From Candidatus Saccharimonadota bacterium (GTDB lineage: Bacteria > Patescibacteriota > Saccharimonadia > Saccharimonadales > Saccharimonadaceae), in contig CAJPUN010000001.1 in assembly GCA_905373835.1 (NCBI GenBank), positions 186,001 through 250,000 on the forward strand: a stretch of 64,000 bases of DNA. The letters are read 5' to 3'. A program made the position numbers and the translations under genes. Shown here piece by piece: positions 15,611 through 24,222 of the stretch; the first letter of the stretch is position 1, and every line of letters begins with the position of its first letter. Below the pieces are notes generated by a model. That model was not told where the DNA came from and did not search any database. It saw nothing but the letters and a program-made list of their open reading frames with translations.

Positions 15611-16011
15611 GATGCAATAACACCTCCTGGCACGAGGAAATTAATAACAATACTCATTACGGCAAAAGCTAAAACACCAACAATAACATTTGTGATGATA
15701 CTCTTTGCCTTTGCGGTCTGCTGTATATCACCACTTGCACTTGAGTAGAGGATGCCAGCATATGTTAAGCCGCCTACTGCAGCAACACCAACACCAATTG
15801 TTAACAACTTTAAAATACCCTTTAAAGTATTGATAATGTTTTCTTGGCCGAGAGCATCGTTGTCACTATTTGAGACGCATCGTACTTTGTCGAAGTCTAA
15901 TACATTGCATCCACTCCCTGGGGCCGCCATCACCTGCACTGGCGCAGCAATACTACCGGCAAACATCGCCAGCATTGCACCAAGGCCCAAGATTAATCGC
16001 TTATATTTCAT
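15607..16011 (-). CDS. VirB2/TrbC-like protein, copy 1 (first gene of the cluster)
   Basis: A 134-residue protein with a signal peptide (LILGLGAMLAMFAGSIAAPV), a short soluble segment with two cysteines (GCNVLDFDKVRC) and two hydrophobic helices joined by SSASGDIQQTAKAKSI. The start at 16011 has AGGAA 8 bases upstream and a TATACA -10 box further up. It begins a six-gene minus-strand operon, divergent from the VirB6-like gene. The loop motif is the most diverged of the set. Confidence 0.72.
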   Translation of the reverse strand: MKYKRLILGLGAMLAMFAGSIAAPVQVMAAPGSGCNVLDFDKVRCVSNSDNDALGQENIINTLKGILKLLTIGVGVAAVGGLTYAGILYSSASGDIQQTAKAKSIITNVIVGVLAFAVMSIVINFLVPGGVIAS

Positions 16012-16355
16012 GATACTATTCCTACGCTGTAGTGTATACGATATGAGCGGTGTTGTAAAGACTGGGGTGGGGTGCGAACAGAGTAGGAGCGAAAGGCTGG
16101 GTGGTGGCATTGGTATCGTGGCGCATAATTTGGGTTGCAAGGTCGATATTTTCTGGGTTGGTTCGCTTTTGCTGCTGGGCTTGCTTTATGAGAGATGAGA
16201 TAAATAGTGATAGTTTTTAGCTCTGCACAGGGGTAGGATTATTTGCCAATAGCAGCCTGTATAACGCTAGAAGGGGTTGCGCAATAGATACGGCTTGACA
16301 TGCAGGCAGCAAAAACTTGACCACTGTGCGATATTATGCTAATGTCGAACAAGAC
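16012..16355. other. Divergent promoter region between the pilin-like operon and the VirB6-like gene
   Basis: About 340 bases without a supported gene. The left end carries the minus-strand promoter and RBS of the pilin-like operon, and the right end carries TTGACC (16317-16322), a 17-base spacer and TAATGT (16340-16345) for the plus-strand gene. Confidence 0.5.
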
Positions 16356-19334
16356 ATGAACAGAGCGTGGCGAGTGGTTGCGCGGGCGAGGGGTTGTCTG
16401 CGGCAATATACGGGGTGGCTGGCACTATTAGTGACGGCACTCTTAGGGCTCATGCTCGCTACCCCTGTGCCAGTGTATGCTGCTGAGACGGCGCAGCGCC
16501 AGGGCGAGAACCTTATCTTTCGTCATAATACCTTCAAACCATACCGAGGGAGCGACAAAGGGGTGGCAGATCGTGGCTTACCCGCTGGTGTGCACTTCTA
16601 TGAGTATGAACCAACGACCAATCGGCGTCAGACCATCATCTTCCCGGCTGGTAGCGACCCACTACGTGCAAAGGAAGCGACGTATGTGGAATATATCTTT
16701 GTTGAGCCAGATACGTACAACAAGATGGATGACGCCATCGCCATCTCTGTCTCGGGGCAGCAGGAGGCCGCGCCGCAAAACAATGGTGGCCAGAACAACC
16801 AAAATAATCGAAATAACGGTGGTCAAGCTGGGCAAAACGCTCAAAACAACGGTAATAATCAAAACGGCCAAGCGGCAAATAACAACAATAATAATAACCA
16901 AAACAACAACCAAGCCGGTAACCAACCCCAAGACAAACCCGCTGAGCAAACAGATAAAGATGATGGTGCCACGACCAGTTGTAGTGGCACAGCGCTGGGA
17001 AGCATTGGCTGGATTGTCTGCCCGGTGAGTAACTTCATGGCGTGGATTACCGACCAGCTGTACCAGCAGGTGGCGCAGTACTTGGCGGTGCAGCCGCTGC
17101 AATCTGGTAGTGATGGCACACTCTTTCGCTTTTGGGCGATCATGCGCGACTTGGCCAACATCGCTTTTATCATCGTCTCGCTCATCGTCATTTATTCGCA
17201 AGTTACCAGTGTTGGTATTAGCAATTATGGCATCAAGAAGATGTTTCCGCGCCTTGTCGTGTCGATTATCGTCGTTAATATGTCGTTTTGGCTGTGTGCG
17301 GCAGCGATTGATATTTCCAACATACTTGGCTTCCAGCTGCAGCAGCTGTTTGTTAATATTGCCTCGACGGTCAATGGGGCAGATTATAACACGCTCAACA
17401 AAATCACCTGGCCTAATGTCATGAGCGCTCTGCTGACGGGCAGCGCTAGCGCGGTGGGTGCGGTGGTGGGAGTGGGTGCGCTGGTGGGTGCGACCGATGG
17501 GGCGCTGGCGATGGCCATCCCGCTGCTGGTCGGTGTGCTGCTGGCGGTTATCATTGCTGCGGTGATTATTGCGGCGCGCCAGGCGCTCATCACCATTCTT
17601 GTTATCATCTCGCCCTTTGCCTTCTTGTTACATGTATTACCCAGTACAGAAAAGTATTTTGATAAGTGGAAGGATCTCTTTATGACGATGATGTTAATGT
17701 TTCCACTGATGTCGATATTGTTTGGTGGATCGCGCCTGGCAGGGGTGGCTATCCTGACGAATGGTAAGGATGCGAATAACCTTAACCTCATCATCCTTGG
17801 CCTGGCAGTGCAGGTGGTGCCACTGGTACTGACACCCTTTGTGGTGCGGATGAGCGGCTCGCTGCTAGGTCGGCTGGGCGCGATTATGAATGATCCGCGG
17901 CGTGGCATTGTCGACCGGACGCGGACTTGGGCACAGCAGCGGGCAGACCTGCGCAAGTCGCGCGTGCTGGCTGGTGATGCGCAGCGCAACTGGCTAGGCA
18001 ATGCAGCGCGGCGCCGGGCCCTCAAGAAGCGCGCTCTTCAGCAGCGAACTGATGCTTATACTAAGCGCTTTGAAACAATGGCCGACTTATCAGCGGTGGG
18101 GCGCAGCAATGATGAATACAACCGCTACACCGACCTGCGTAGCAAAGAAGGAGCAGCGCGGCGCGACCGAGCCTGGAACGCACGTCTCTTGCACGATGAT
18201 GAGCTCAAGCAGCGAGCGCTCAATACCCAGCTCACCTCTGATGAGGCCAAGAATGCTGCCCACAAGCTGGATACACTCTACGATGAGCTGAAGCTTGGCG
18301 GTGAGACACCGGCTGGCTTGAGCCATGGCCTGGGGCGGCGCGCCTATGCGGCAGCCGAAGTGGGTGCGCTAACGGAGATCCGCAGTGCGATGGCGCAGCG
18401 CGAAGTACGGGCGAAGATCGACCGTGAGCTCCTCGCCGATGGGGCAGTGGCCAATGCCGATGGTGTGGTGCTGCGCGATGGCGATGGTGTTGCACTGCGC
18501 CGCCGGATGGTCGATGGCCAGACGCTGCAAGACTACGCCACAGGGGTAGGGCACAAGAACTTGATGGTAGCCGGCCAGACGGCGCGGCTGCGCAAGGAGT
18601 TTGGTGAGCATGTTGCGGCCGAAGACCAGCTGATGCGCCACTTTAAGCTCAATAGCAACCAATGGCAAGCTATGGCCGCTACGGGCGATACCGCTATCAC
18701 CCTCACCGATGCCAGTGGCAACCAGCACACGTTCCGGGCAGATAATGAGTACGTCAAGGAGGCGGCTATCGAGCACCAATTCCGCGCCGGCTCGGCTGGC
18801 CAAAAGCGTGAGATCATCCGCGAGACTGGTCGCGAGATCGAATACGTGGCAGACGACGGCACAGTGCAGGTGCGTCAGGGGTACAACTACGATGCTCGCG
18901 CGACTGTCTCGGCCGAGGCGGTGGCCTCTGGGGTGGCGGGTGCGGTGCCATTTGTTAATGACGTGACATATGATGCGATCTTGCGCGGCGAGTACAACGG
19001 CGCAGCTGCCGAGAAGATGCACTCGCTGCGTCAGGTCTTTGAGGGGCGGCTCAAGGCAGAGAACTTCGCAGGGGCAAATGATGGCGCACTAGAGCTGATC
19101 TATAGTATCCCCGACTTGCCCGACTACCAGCAGATCAAGGATTCGTATCTTCGCACTCTCTCGCCCGAGAAGCGGGCTGCCATCGAGCCGACTTTCGACC
19201 AAGCCTATGCTGAGCGTCACCAAGCTCTTCGCCACGATGCTTACCGCATTCTCAATACTCCAGAGCTCCGCCGCAATACCAATGCCGCCAACCGCGCCGT
19301 GTATGAGCGATATGCAGAGCGGCCACAGGAGTAG
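16356..19334 (+). CDS. VirB6/TrbL-like polytopic membrane protein with Asn/Gln-rich segment
   Basis: A 992-residue protein. A signal anchor lies at about 19-41, followed by an extracytoplasmic domain. An extreme Asn/Gln-rich tract (about 140-200) precedes a block of five or more membrane helices (about 255-510), including ARQALITILVIISPFAFLLH, which resembles VirB6/TrbL channel proteins. The last 480 residues are charged, probably cytoplasmic, without a recognised domain. The ATG at 16356 is used because the upstream TTG at 16317 is part of a -35 box. Its divergent arrangement with six pilin-like genes suggests a shared type IV secretion-like machine. No ATPase of that machine lies in this window. 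Confidence 0.75.
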   Translation: MNRAWRVVARARGCLRQYTGWLALLVTALLGLMLATPVPVYAAETAQRQGENLIFRHNTFKPYRGSDKGVADRGLPAGVHFYEYEPTTNRRQTIIFPAGSDPLRAKEATYVEYIFVEPDTYNKMDDAIAISVSGQQEAAPQNNGGQNNQNNRNNGGQAGQNAQNNGNNQNGQAANNNNNNNQNNNQAGNQPQDKPAEQTDKDDGATTSCSGTALGSIGWIVCPVSNFMAWITDQLYQQVAQYLAVQPLQSGSDGTLFRFWAIMRDLANIAFIIVSLIVIYSQVTSVGISNYGIKKMFPRLVVSIIVVNMSFWLCAAAIDISNILGFQLQQLFVNIASTVNGADYNTLNKITWPNVMSALLTGSASAVGAVVGVGALVGATDGALAMAIPLLVGVLLAVIIAAVIIAARQALITILVIISPFAFLLHVLPSTEKYFDKWKDLFMTMMLMFPLMSILFGGSRLAGVAILTNGKDANNLNLIILGLAVQVVPLVLTPFVVRMSGSLLGRLGAIMNDPRRGIVDRTRTWAQQRADLRKSRVLAGDAQRNWLGNAARRRALKKRALQQRTDAYTKRFETMADLSAVGRSNDEYNRYTDLRSKEGAARRDRAWNARLLHDDELKQRALNTQLTSDEAKNAAHKLDTLYDELKLGGETPAGLSHGLGRRAYAAAEVGALTEIRSAMAQREVRAKIDRELLADGAVANADGVVLRDGDGVALRRRMVDGQTLQDYATGVGHKNLMVAGQTARLRKEFGEHVAAEDQLMRHFKLNSNQWQAMAATGDTAITLTDASGNQHTFRADNEYVKEAAIEHQFRAGSAGQKREIIRETGREIEYVADDGTVQVRQGYNYDARATVSAEAVASGVAGAVPFVNDVTYDAILRGEYNGAAAEKMHSLRQVFEGRLKAENFAGANDGALELIYSIPDLPDYQQIKDSYLRTLSPEKRAAIEPTFDQAYAERHQALRHDAYRILNTPELRRNTNAANRAVYERYAERPQE

Positions 19335-19356
19335 AATAATAAATAGCAGAGGAATA

Positions 19357-19995
19357 CTAGCGCGCGGCGTTTGCTTTTGCCACTGCTTTTTTGTAAGATC
19401 TTCGAGACAGTCGGCCCGCCAGTGGTGCTGCCGCAACAACTCCCCCAAAGCCAGCTGCTATTACTTTTGCTGCGTTGCTTTGCTGGGTTGCAAGCCTCTC
19501 TTCGCGCGACGGCTGTGCGCCCAGATCAGCTACGTCTGAGGGGTCAACGACGGCAGTGTCATCGGTTGTTTCGATGAAGACTTTTGGAGGAGTAAGGTGG
19601 TCGATGTCACCCGGATATTCGCAAATTACCAAGTAGCCCATGTATGAGGCAGCGAGTGATGCAGCCCCGCCCAGCATCAATGCCATGCCACCCATTTCGC
19701 AGGCAACATCAAGTCGTGACAATCGGCGACTTCTCCGCTCGAAATACTTAGCACGAGCTTCATGGATTTCCCTTTGGGTTGCCTCATCCATAGCTGCTTC
19801 GTCTGGGCTAGAGCCACTGGTCGATAGCTCGGCTGGCGTCTGTGGGTAGGACTCGGTCATTGCTGGAGTAGGGAAGACCGCTGTTGGGTTGCTTTTGCTA
19901 TCGGTAGAGTCAAGACGTGATGCTATAAAGGACGGCAGTTCAGTTGCAAGATTGGTTGATGACTTTGGCAGTATGGCGGGTGGTTGGTTTCTCAT
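19357..19995 (-). CDS. Unknown membrane protein with two hydrophobic segments
   Basis: A 212-residue protein. The first 75 residues are polar and Ser/Thr/Pro-rich, then a basic helix (EARAKYFERRSRRLSRLD), a long hydrophobic segment (MGGMALMLGGAASLAASYMG) and a second one near residue 185 (AAGFGGVVAAAPLAG), ending in a basic tail. No family was recognised. The start at 19995 is chosen because the promoter at 20048-20077 overlaps earlier candidate starts. It converges with the VirB6-like gene with a 22-base gap. Confidence 0.6.
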   Translation of the reverse strand: MRNQPPAILPKSSTNLATELPSFIASRLDSTDSKSNPTAVFPTPAMTESYPQTPAELSTSGSSPDEAAMDEATQREIHEARAKYFERRSRRLSRLDVACEMGGMALMLGGAASLAASYMGYLVICEYPGDIDHLTPPKVFIETTDDTAVVDPSDVADLGAQPSREERLATQQSNAAKVIAAGFGGVVAAAPLAGRLSRRSYKKAVAKANAAR

Positions 19996-20040
19996 GACCG
20001 AGGTCGATTCCTTGTGTTTGTCAGAAATTATTGTGAATGA

Positions 20041-20077
20041 TAGTTTGATCATACAAACTAATGACATAGTTTGTCAA
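20041..20077 (-). promoter_or_regulatory. Promoter with three evenly spaced operator-like half-sites
   Basis: On the minus strand TTGACA (20072-20077), an 18-base spacer and TATGAT (20048-20053). Three copies of the 7-mer TAGTTTG in alternating orientation lie at 20041-20047, 20054-20060 and 20067-20073, each separated by 6 bases. They cover both promoter boxes, as a repressor operator would. Confidence 0.6.
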
Positions 20078-20177
20078 GCTAATAAGATCTGCGGCCTCTA
20101 ACTATCACTCTCATAATTTTCGTCTGGGTGAAGTGTAGTGGGATCAACACAGAATCTAATACTCTTATCCTCCACAC

Positions 20178-20203
20178 CCAAAACCCACCGGCCAAGCGGT
20201 GAG
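20178..20203 (-). terminator. Intrinsic terminator of the ABC exporter operon
   Basis: On the minus strand CTCACCG and CGGTGGG form a stem followed by TTTTG. Confidence 0.7.
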
Positions 20204-20234
20204 TTATAAAGTAAGAAACAGGGGTAGTAGGCTG

Positions 20235-21449
20235 CTACTTGCGGGTAAAGATCTCGCGCAGGCTGAGCTTGCGGCTGTACTCCAGCGCACCAAAGCGGAA
20301 GAGGCGCACGCCCATCATGATGGCGATGGCGGCACAGACAGTCAGGATGCTAATGCTGATGGCGGCATCTGTCGCACTCAGGTTGCCAATCGCGTTGCGC
20401 AGCATGAGTGGGATGGGCGAGGTGAGTGGGAAGTAGGTGATGATCTTGCTTGGCAGCGCGTCTGGTGTGGAGACAAGCATGGCGGCGGCATAGAGCGGCG
20501 CAAAGAGCAGGATCATGATGGTGGCAAAGAAGCTCCCCGCTTCCTTAGCAGTTGGCACAGCAGCGCCAATGGCCACCAGCATACCGGTGAAAAAGAGGAA
20601 GCTCGCGGCAAAGGCAAGGAAGCCTATCCCAATCCGCACAGGGTCAACCGCAATGTGCGAGAGGTCGACATCGGGCAGCTGCAGCTGATCTTTGAAAAAG
20701 ATATAGGCAATGAGCACTGGCAAAATAACGAGCAACCCCTGAATAAACGCCAGGACGATGAGCGAGATAATCTTGCCGATGATGAGTGTGCGAGCGTGCA
20801 CTGTGGTGAGGATCATCTCGATGACACGGTTTTCCTTCTCCTCCGTTGTGCTGGTGAGCATTTGGTTGCCAAAGAAGCTAATGAGGAAGTAGAACAGCAC
20901 CAAGAAGAGCCCAGGTAGGATCATCTCGTTGATGGCGTTGTATTCTTTACCATTTTTGTAGACGGTGTTTTTGGTGTTAATTTTGTCTTGGATGACCATG
21001 CGCACCGCAGGGCTGACCTCTGATTGGACAGAGTTAGAGAGCAAGCTCGTGGCGATGCCGCTGTAGCGGCCGTTGTCGAAGAGTCCAACGTCTTTGCCGT
21101 AGACTTCTACTCGTTCTTTGGCGATGTCTTTGGGGTAGTAGATGTAGGCATCGAGCTTGCCTTCTTGGACTCGCTTGATGGTGGCGTCTTTGTCTGCGGC
21201 AGCGACGGGCTGGGCTTTGGTGGCGGCGAGCAGCTCTGGCTTGACGAGCTTGGACTCATCCGTCACAGCAAAGCTAAAGGCCTGCTTCTCGAGGTTCTTG
21301 GCAGCATCGGCCGAGGCTTTATTAGAGAGGAAGATAACCCCAAAGAGCACGGCAAACACCAGCGGGAAGCTGATTGCCGCAAGCCAAAACGACTTCTTCT
21401 TGAGCGAGCGGGTAATCTCGAACCGGATGACGGTAGATAGGTTATGCAT
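20235..21449 (-). CDS. ABC-2 type transporter permease (NatB/YhaP-like)
   Basis: A 404-residue membrane protein. A first helix at about 22-42 is followed by a large external domain (about 45-180), then five to six helices from about 185 to 385, with the family motif STTEEKENRVIEMILTTV near 210. This is the layout of NatB-type sodium or toxic-compound exporters. The ATG lies 1 base after the stop of the ATPase gene, giving a tight operon. The substrate cannot be told from sequence. Confidence 0.88.
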   Translation of the reverse strand: MHNLSTVIRFEITRSLKKKSFWLAAISFPLVFAVLFGVIFLSNKASADAAKNLEKQAFSFAVTDESKLVKPELLAATKAQPVAAADKDATIKRVQEGKLDAYIYYPKDIAKERVEVYGKDVGLFDNGRYSGIATSLLSNSVQSEVSPAVRMVIQDKINTKNTVYKNGKEYNAINEMILPGLFLVLFYFLISFFGNQMLTSTTEEKENRVIEMILTTVHARTLIIGKIISLIVLAFIQGLLVILPVLIAYIFFKDQLQLPDVDLSHIAVDPVRIGIGFLAFAASFLFFTGMLVAIGAAVPTAKEAGSFFATIMILLFAPLYAAAMLVSTPDALPSKIITYFPLTSPIPLMLRNAIGNLSATDAAISISILTVCAAIAIMMGVRLFRFGALEYSRKLSLREIFTRK

Positions 21450-21450
21450 A

Positions 21451-22194
21451 TTAGTTGTCCTCCTTGCTGGGCTGGCTATAGACCTGGATGAAGATATCGT
21501 CGAGCGACTGGCCGCCAAACTGCGCGCGCACCTCGGCTACTGTGCCATAGGCATGAGCCACACCATCTTTGAGCAGCAAGATGCGGTCGCACAAGCGCTC
21601 GACTTCGTCCATCTGGTGGGTGATCATCACCACTGTAGCGCCCTTGGCTTGGTGCTCCTCAATGATCTCCATGAGCAAGCGCCGGTTGACGGGGTCGAAG
21701 CCCTTGGTAGGCTCATCGAGAATGATAAGCTCTGGGTCGTTGATAATGGTGATACCGAGCTGAACCTTTTGCTGCTGGCCACCACTGAGCTTATCCAGGC
21801 GGGTCTTGGCTTTGTCCGCCAGGCCAACCCGCTCGAGGAAGGCGAGTGACTTGCTGCGTGCCTCGCTGCGGCTCAGGCCCTTAAGCTGGCCAAAGTAGAC
21901 CATCGTATCGATGACGCTCTCCTTCTTGTACAGGCCACGCTCCTCTGGCAGGTAGCCAAGCTTGACGTCGCCCGAGACAGAATATGGCTTGCCATCGATG
22001 AGCAGCTTGCCACCAGTTGGTTGATAAATACCGAGGAGTGAGCGGATCGTGGTAGTCTTGCCCGAGCCGTTGCTCCCCAAAAAACCAAACGTCTCGCCGC
22101 GTTTCACCTCAAAGCTGAGGTCGTCGATGACGCTGGTCTTGCCAAATTTCATCGAAAAATGGCTGACGGTGATGATAGAATCTGTTACTTCCAT
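21451..22194 (-). CDS. ABC transporter ATP-binding protein (NatA/YhaQ-like)
   Basis: A 247-residue ATPase partner of the downstream permease. Walker A is GSNGSGKTT at about 40-48, the Q-loop region is at 81-86, the signature LSGGQ is at 136-140, Walker B LIILDEP is at 156-162, and the switch His is at 193 in ITHQ. A C-terminal segment of about 40 residues after the core matches NatA-type ATPases. TATGAT lies exactly 6 bases before the ATG, predicting a leaderless mRNA for the operon. Confidence 0.93.
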   Translation of the reverse strand: MEVTDSIITVSHFSMKFGKTSVIDDLSFEVKRGETFGFLGSNGSGKTTTIRSLLGIYQPTGGKLLIDGKPYSVSGDVKLGYLPEERGLYKKESVIDTMVYFGQLKGLSRSEARSKSLAFLERVGLADKAKTRLDKLSGGQQQKVQLGITIINDPELIILDEPTKGFDPVNRRLLMEIIEEHQAKGATVVMITHQMDEVERLCDRILLLKDGVAHAYGTVAEVRAQFGGQSLDDIFIQVYSQPSKEDN

Positions 22195-22284
22195 AACAAT
22201 ATCATATCATATCGAGGTACGATGTAAAGAGGAGCGATATAATATCCAAAAAACATAGCTTGCCAGCCATGCTACAATACTCCT

Positions 22285-23748
22285 ATGAAACTGAAACGAC
22301 TGATGATGCCGCTGCCGTATCGACGTTTGGTGATTGCATTTGTGGCGGGGTTTTGTGTGATGGTGTTTGAGTTGGTGGCAGCGCGGGTGATGTCGCCAGT
22401 GGTGGGGGCGTCGACGTATGTGTGGGCGAGCATTATTGGTGTCATTATTGCGGCAATGAGCCTGGGCTACTGGCTGGGTGGTGTGCTGGCCGATGCACGC
22501 TCGCGCGATGGCGATGTGGCCTGGCTGCTGCTTGGGGCGGCGCTGCTGATGCTAACGGAGCTATGCCAATACCACGATATACTGCGGTGGGTGGCCCAGC
22601 TGCCGATCGATATTCGCCTGCAAGCCACGGTGGCGGCGAGCCTACTCTTTGCACCGACCAGCCTGGTCCTGGGAGCAGTGAGCCCCTATCTGGTGGAGCG
22701 GCAGACTGAGACGCTGGCGCGAACGGGGCGGTCGGTGGCGTCGCTGAGTGCGGTGAATTCGATTGGTGGGATCGTTGGCACCTTTGCGGCGGGGTTTTTC
22801 TTGTTTGGCTGGCTGGGGATTCACGACGTGTTGGTGGTGCTTATTAGCCTGCTCGTGCTAGCCAGCTGGCTCATGGTGCCAGGCCAGCACTGGCAGTGGC
22901 GCGTGGTGGTGAGTGTGCTGTGCGTGGGCTTGGCGCTGGGTTATCGCGTGGCACCAGTGGTGCAAGCCCAGGCCGCGCAGACGATCGATACCGCTGCGGC
23001 GCACTACACACTCCAGCAATGGCGTCGGCAGGATGGCGCGATTATCCGCGGGATTGCCAGTGGCCCGGCCGGTGTACAGTCTGGTGTGGTGGTAGGGCAG
23101 CCGCAGCAGCTGCCATTTTGGTATACGCGCCAGATGATGCAGGCGGTGGAGCGCGCGCCGCAGCGCCAGCGCATTTTGGTGCTAGGTGGTGGAACCTTCA
23201 CAGTGCCGCGCCTCCTTGCCCAGCGCTATCCACAAAGTCAGATTGATGTAGTAGAGATTGATCCAGGGCTCTTGCCGATTGCTCGTCAGTATTTTTATTA
23301 TCGCGATCCAGCCAATGTGCGGCCGATCTTCCAAGATGCGCGCGTCTTCCTTGAGCGCAGCACCGAGCAGTACGATATCATCCTTGTTGATGTGTATAAC
23401 GATGGTGATGTACCTACCTCGCTGGCAACACACGAGTATGCTACCGCACTCAAGCGGCATCTTCGCCCTCAGGCTCGCGTGGTGGTTAATATGATTGCCA
23501 GTCGCCAGCTAGCCTGCCAGCCACTATTTGCTGCTCAGGATGCGCCGTATACTGCTCTATTGGGGCAGGGGAGTTTCCGTTATGAGCGGGCAGATGGCTG
23601 GGATTATACTAATGTCGTGGCGACGTATGGTGGCGACGCCTCTCATCAGCCAGCTCCCTTCGCCAGCCAGCCGCCCTATCATGATGATTATGCTCCTCTC
23701 GAGCGATTGCGACAGGAGTGCCGAGAGGTGTCTGAGAGTAAGAGATAG
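22285..23748 (+). CDS. Membrane-fused spermidine synthase-like methyltransferase-fold protein
   Basis: A 487-residue protein. The N-terminal half (about 15-215) has six to seven hydrophobic helices with the transporter-like start VAGFCVMVFELVAARVMSPVVG. The C-terminal half is a Rossmann SAM-binding fold of the spermidine synthase family: ILVLGGGTFTVPRLLA near 297, VVEIDPGLLPIARQ near 320, and LVDVYNDGDVP near 369. Such fused proteins are widespread but their substrate is uncertain, and polyamine synthesis should not be assumed. TACAAT lies exactly 6 bases before the ATG, predicting a leaderless mRNA. Confidence 0.85.
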   Translation: MKLKRLMMPLPYRRLVIAFVAGFCVMVFELVAARVMSPVVGASTYVWASIIGVIIAAMSLGYWLGGVLADARSRDGDVAWLLLGAALLMLTELCQYHDILRWVAQLPIDIRLQATVAASLLFAPTSLVLGAVSPYLVERQTETLARTGRSVASLSAVNSIGGIVGTFAAGFFLFGWLGIHDVLVVLISLLVLASWLMVPGQHWQWRVVVSVLCVGLALGYRVAPVVQAQAAQTIDTAAAHYTLQQWRRQDGAIIRGIASGPAGVQSGVVVGQPQQLPFWYTRQMMQAVERAPQRQRILVLGGGTFTVPRLLAQRYPQSQIDVVEIDPGLLPIARQYFYYRDPANVRPIFQDARVFLERSTEQYDIILVDVYNDGDVPTSLATHEYATALKRHLRPQARVVVNMIASRQLACQPLFAAQDAPYTALLGQGSFRYERADGWDYTNVVATYGGDASHQPAPFASQPPYHDDYAPLERLRQECREVSESKR

Positions 23749-23833
23749 CTAGCTCTCCGATAACAATGGGAAGGGTCGTACATAATGCTTTGTTGTTATA
23801 TAAATATAATGAAGCTAGATATTCTCTGCGTTA

Positions 23834-23974
23834 GCTCCACCTCCCCATCACTTCATCCGATGGCGTGTGAAAACAGATTGTCATAATCTGTTTTCAGCCC
23901 AACGCAAGAGGTCGATATCCAGTGAATATCGACCCTTATAGCGTTCCGGAGGAGGGAGTATGGAGAGGTGGAGC
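23834..23974. ncRNA. Candidate structured RNA or regulatory element (multibranch fold)
   Basis: An outer stem pairs 23834-23848 with 23960-23974 (GCTCCACCTC with GAGGTGGAGC, then CCAT with ATGG across one mismatch). It encloses a perfect 12-bp hairpin (23868-23879 with 23885-23896, extended by GCGT/ACGC) and a perfect 9-bp hairpin (GGTCGATAT 23910-23918 with ATATCGACC 23926-23934). A TATAAT box at 23805-23810 could start a plus-strand transcript. It does not resemble tmRNA, RNase P, 6S or SRP RNA as I know them. Strand is unresolved. Confidence 0.5.
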
Positions 23975-24062
23975 GTGAGATAATGCCAAAGTGTTGAGTT
24001 TTTGTGCCACCAGCACCCACAGAGGTCGCTCGCAAAATCGGTTGTAGTTTTCACAAAACCCC

Positions 24063-24118
24063 TTGCCAAGCACCACATCTGGCGTCTATAGTAGGATACA
24101 GACGCTACATATATAGCG
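24063..24118 (+). promoter_or_regulatory. nrd operon promoter with NrdR-like palindrome
   Basis: TTGCCA (24063-24068), an 18-base spacer and TATAGT (24087-24092). Just downstream, over the expected start of transcription, lies CGCTA-N6-TAGCG (24103-24118), related to the perfect palindrome upstream of the CEGCQ gene at 28613-28628. This suggests shared repression, probably by NrdR. Confidence 0.5.
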
Positions 24119-24160
24119 AGCACACATAAACACGGGAGAGACAAATAATAGAGATCGGCT

Positions 24161-24175
24161 CCAGGCGTGCCCTGG
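24161..24175 (+). other. Hairpin in the nrdA leader
   Basis: CCAGG CGTGC CCTGG, flanked by GGCT and TGGCTGGTTTTG. It may act as an attenuator or only as leader structure. Confidence 0.35.
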
Positions 24176-24222
24176 TGGCTGGTTTTGTGCACCGTATGAT
24201 AAGGAGCCTAAGGGGAGGGATG

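Noticed and set aside
22285..23748. True spermidine synthase in a polyamine pathway
   Set aside because: The membrane fusion and the absence of other polyamine genes make the substrate uncertain, so no gene symbol is given.
23834..23974. Cobalamin riboswitch controlling the reductase
   Set aside because: The conserved B12-box sequence was not found, and the reductase is a class I enzyme that does not use cobalamin.
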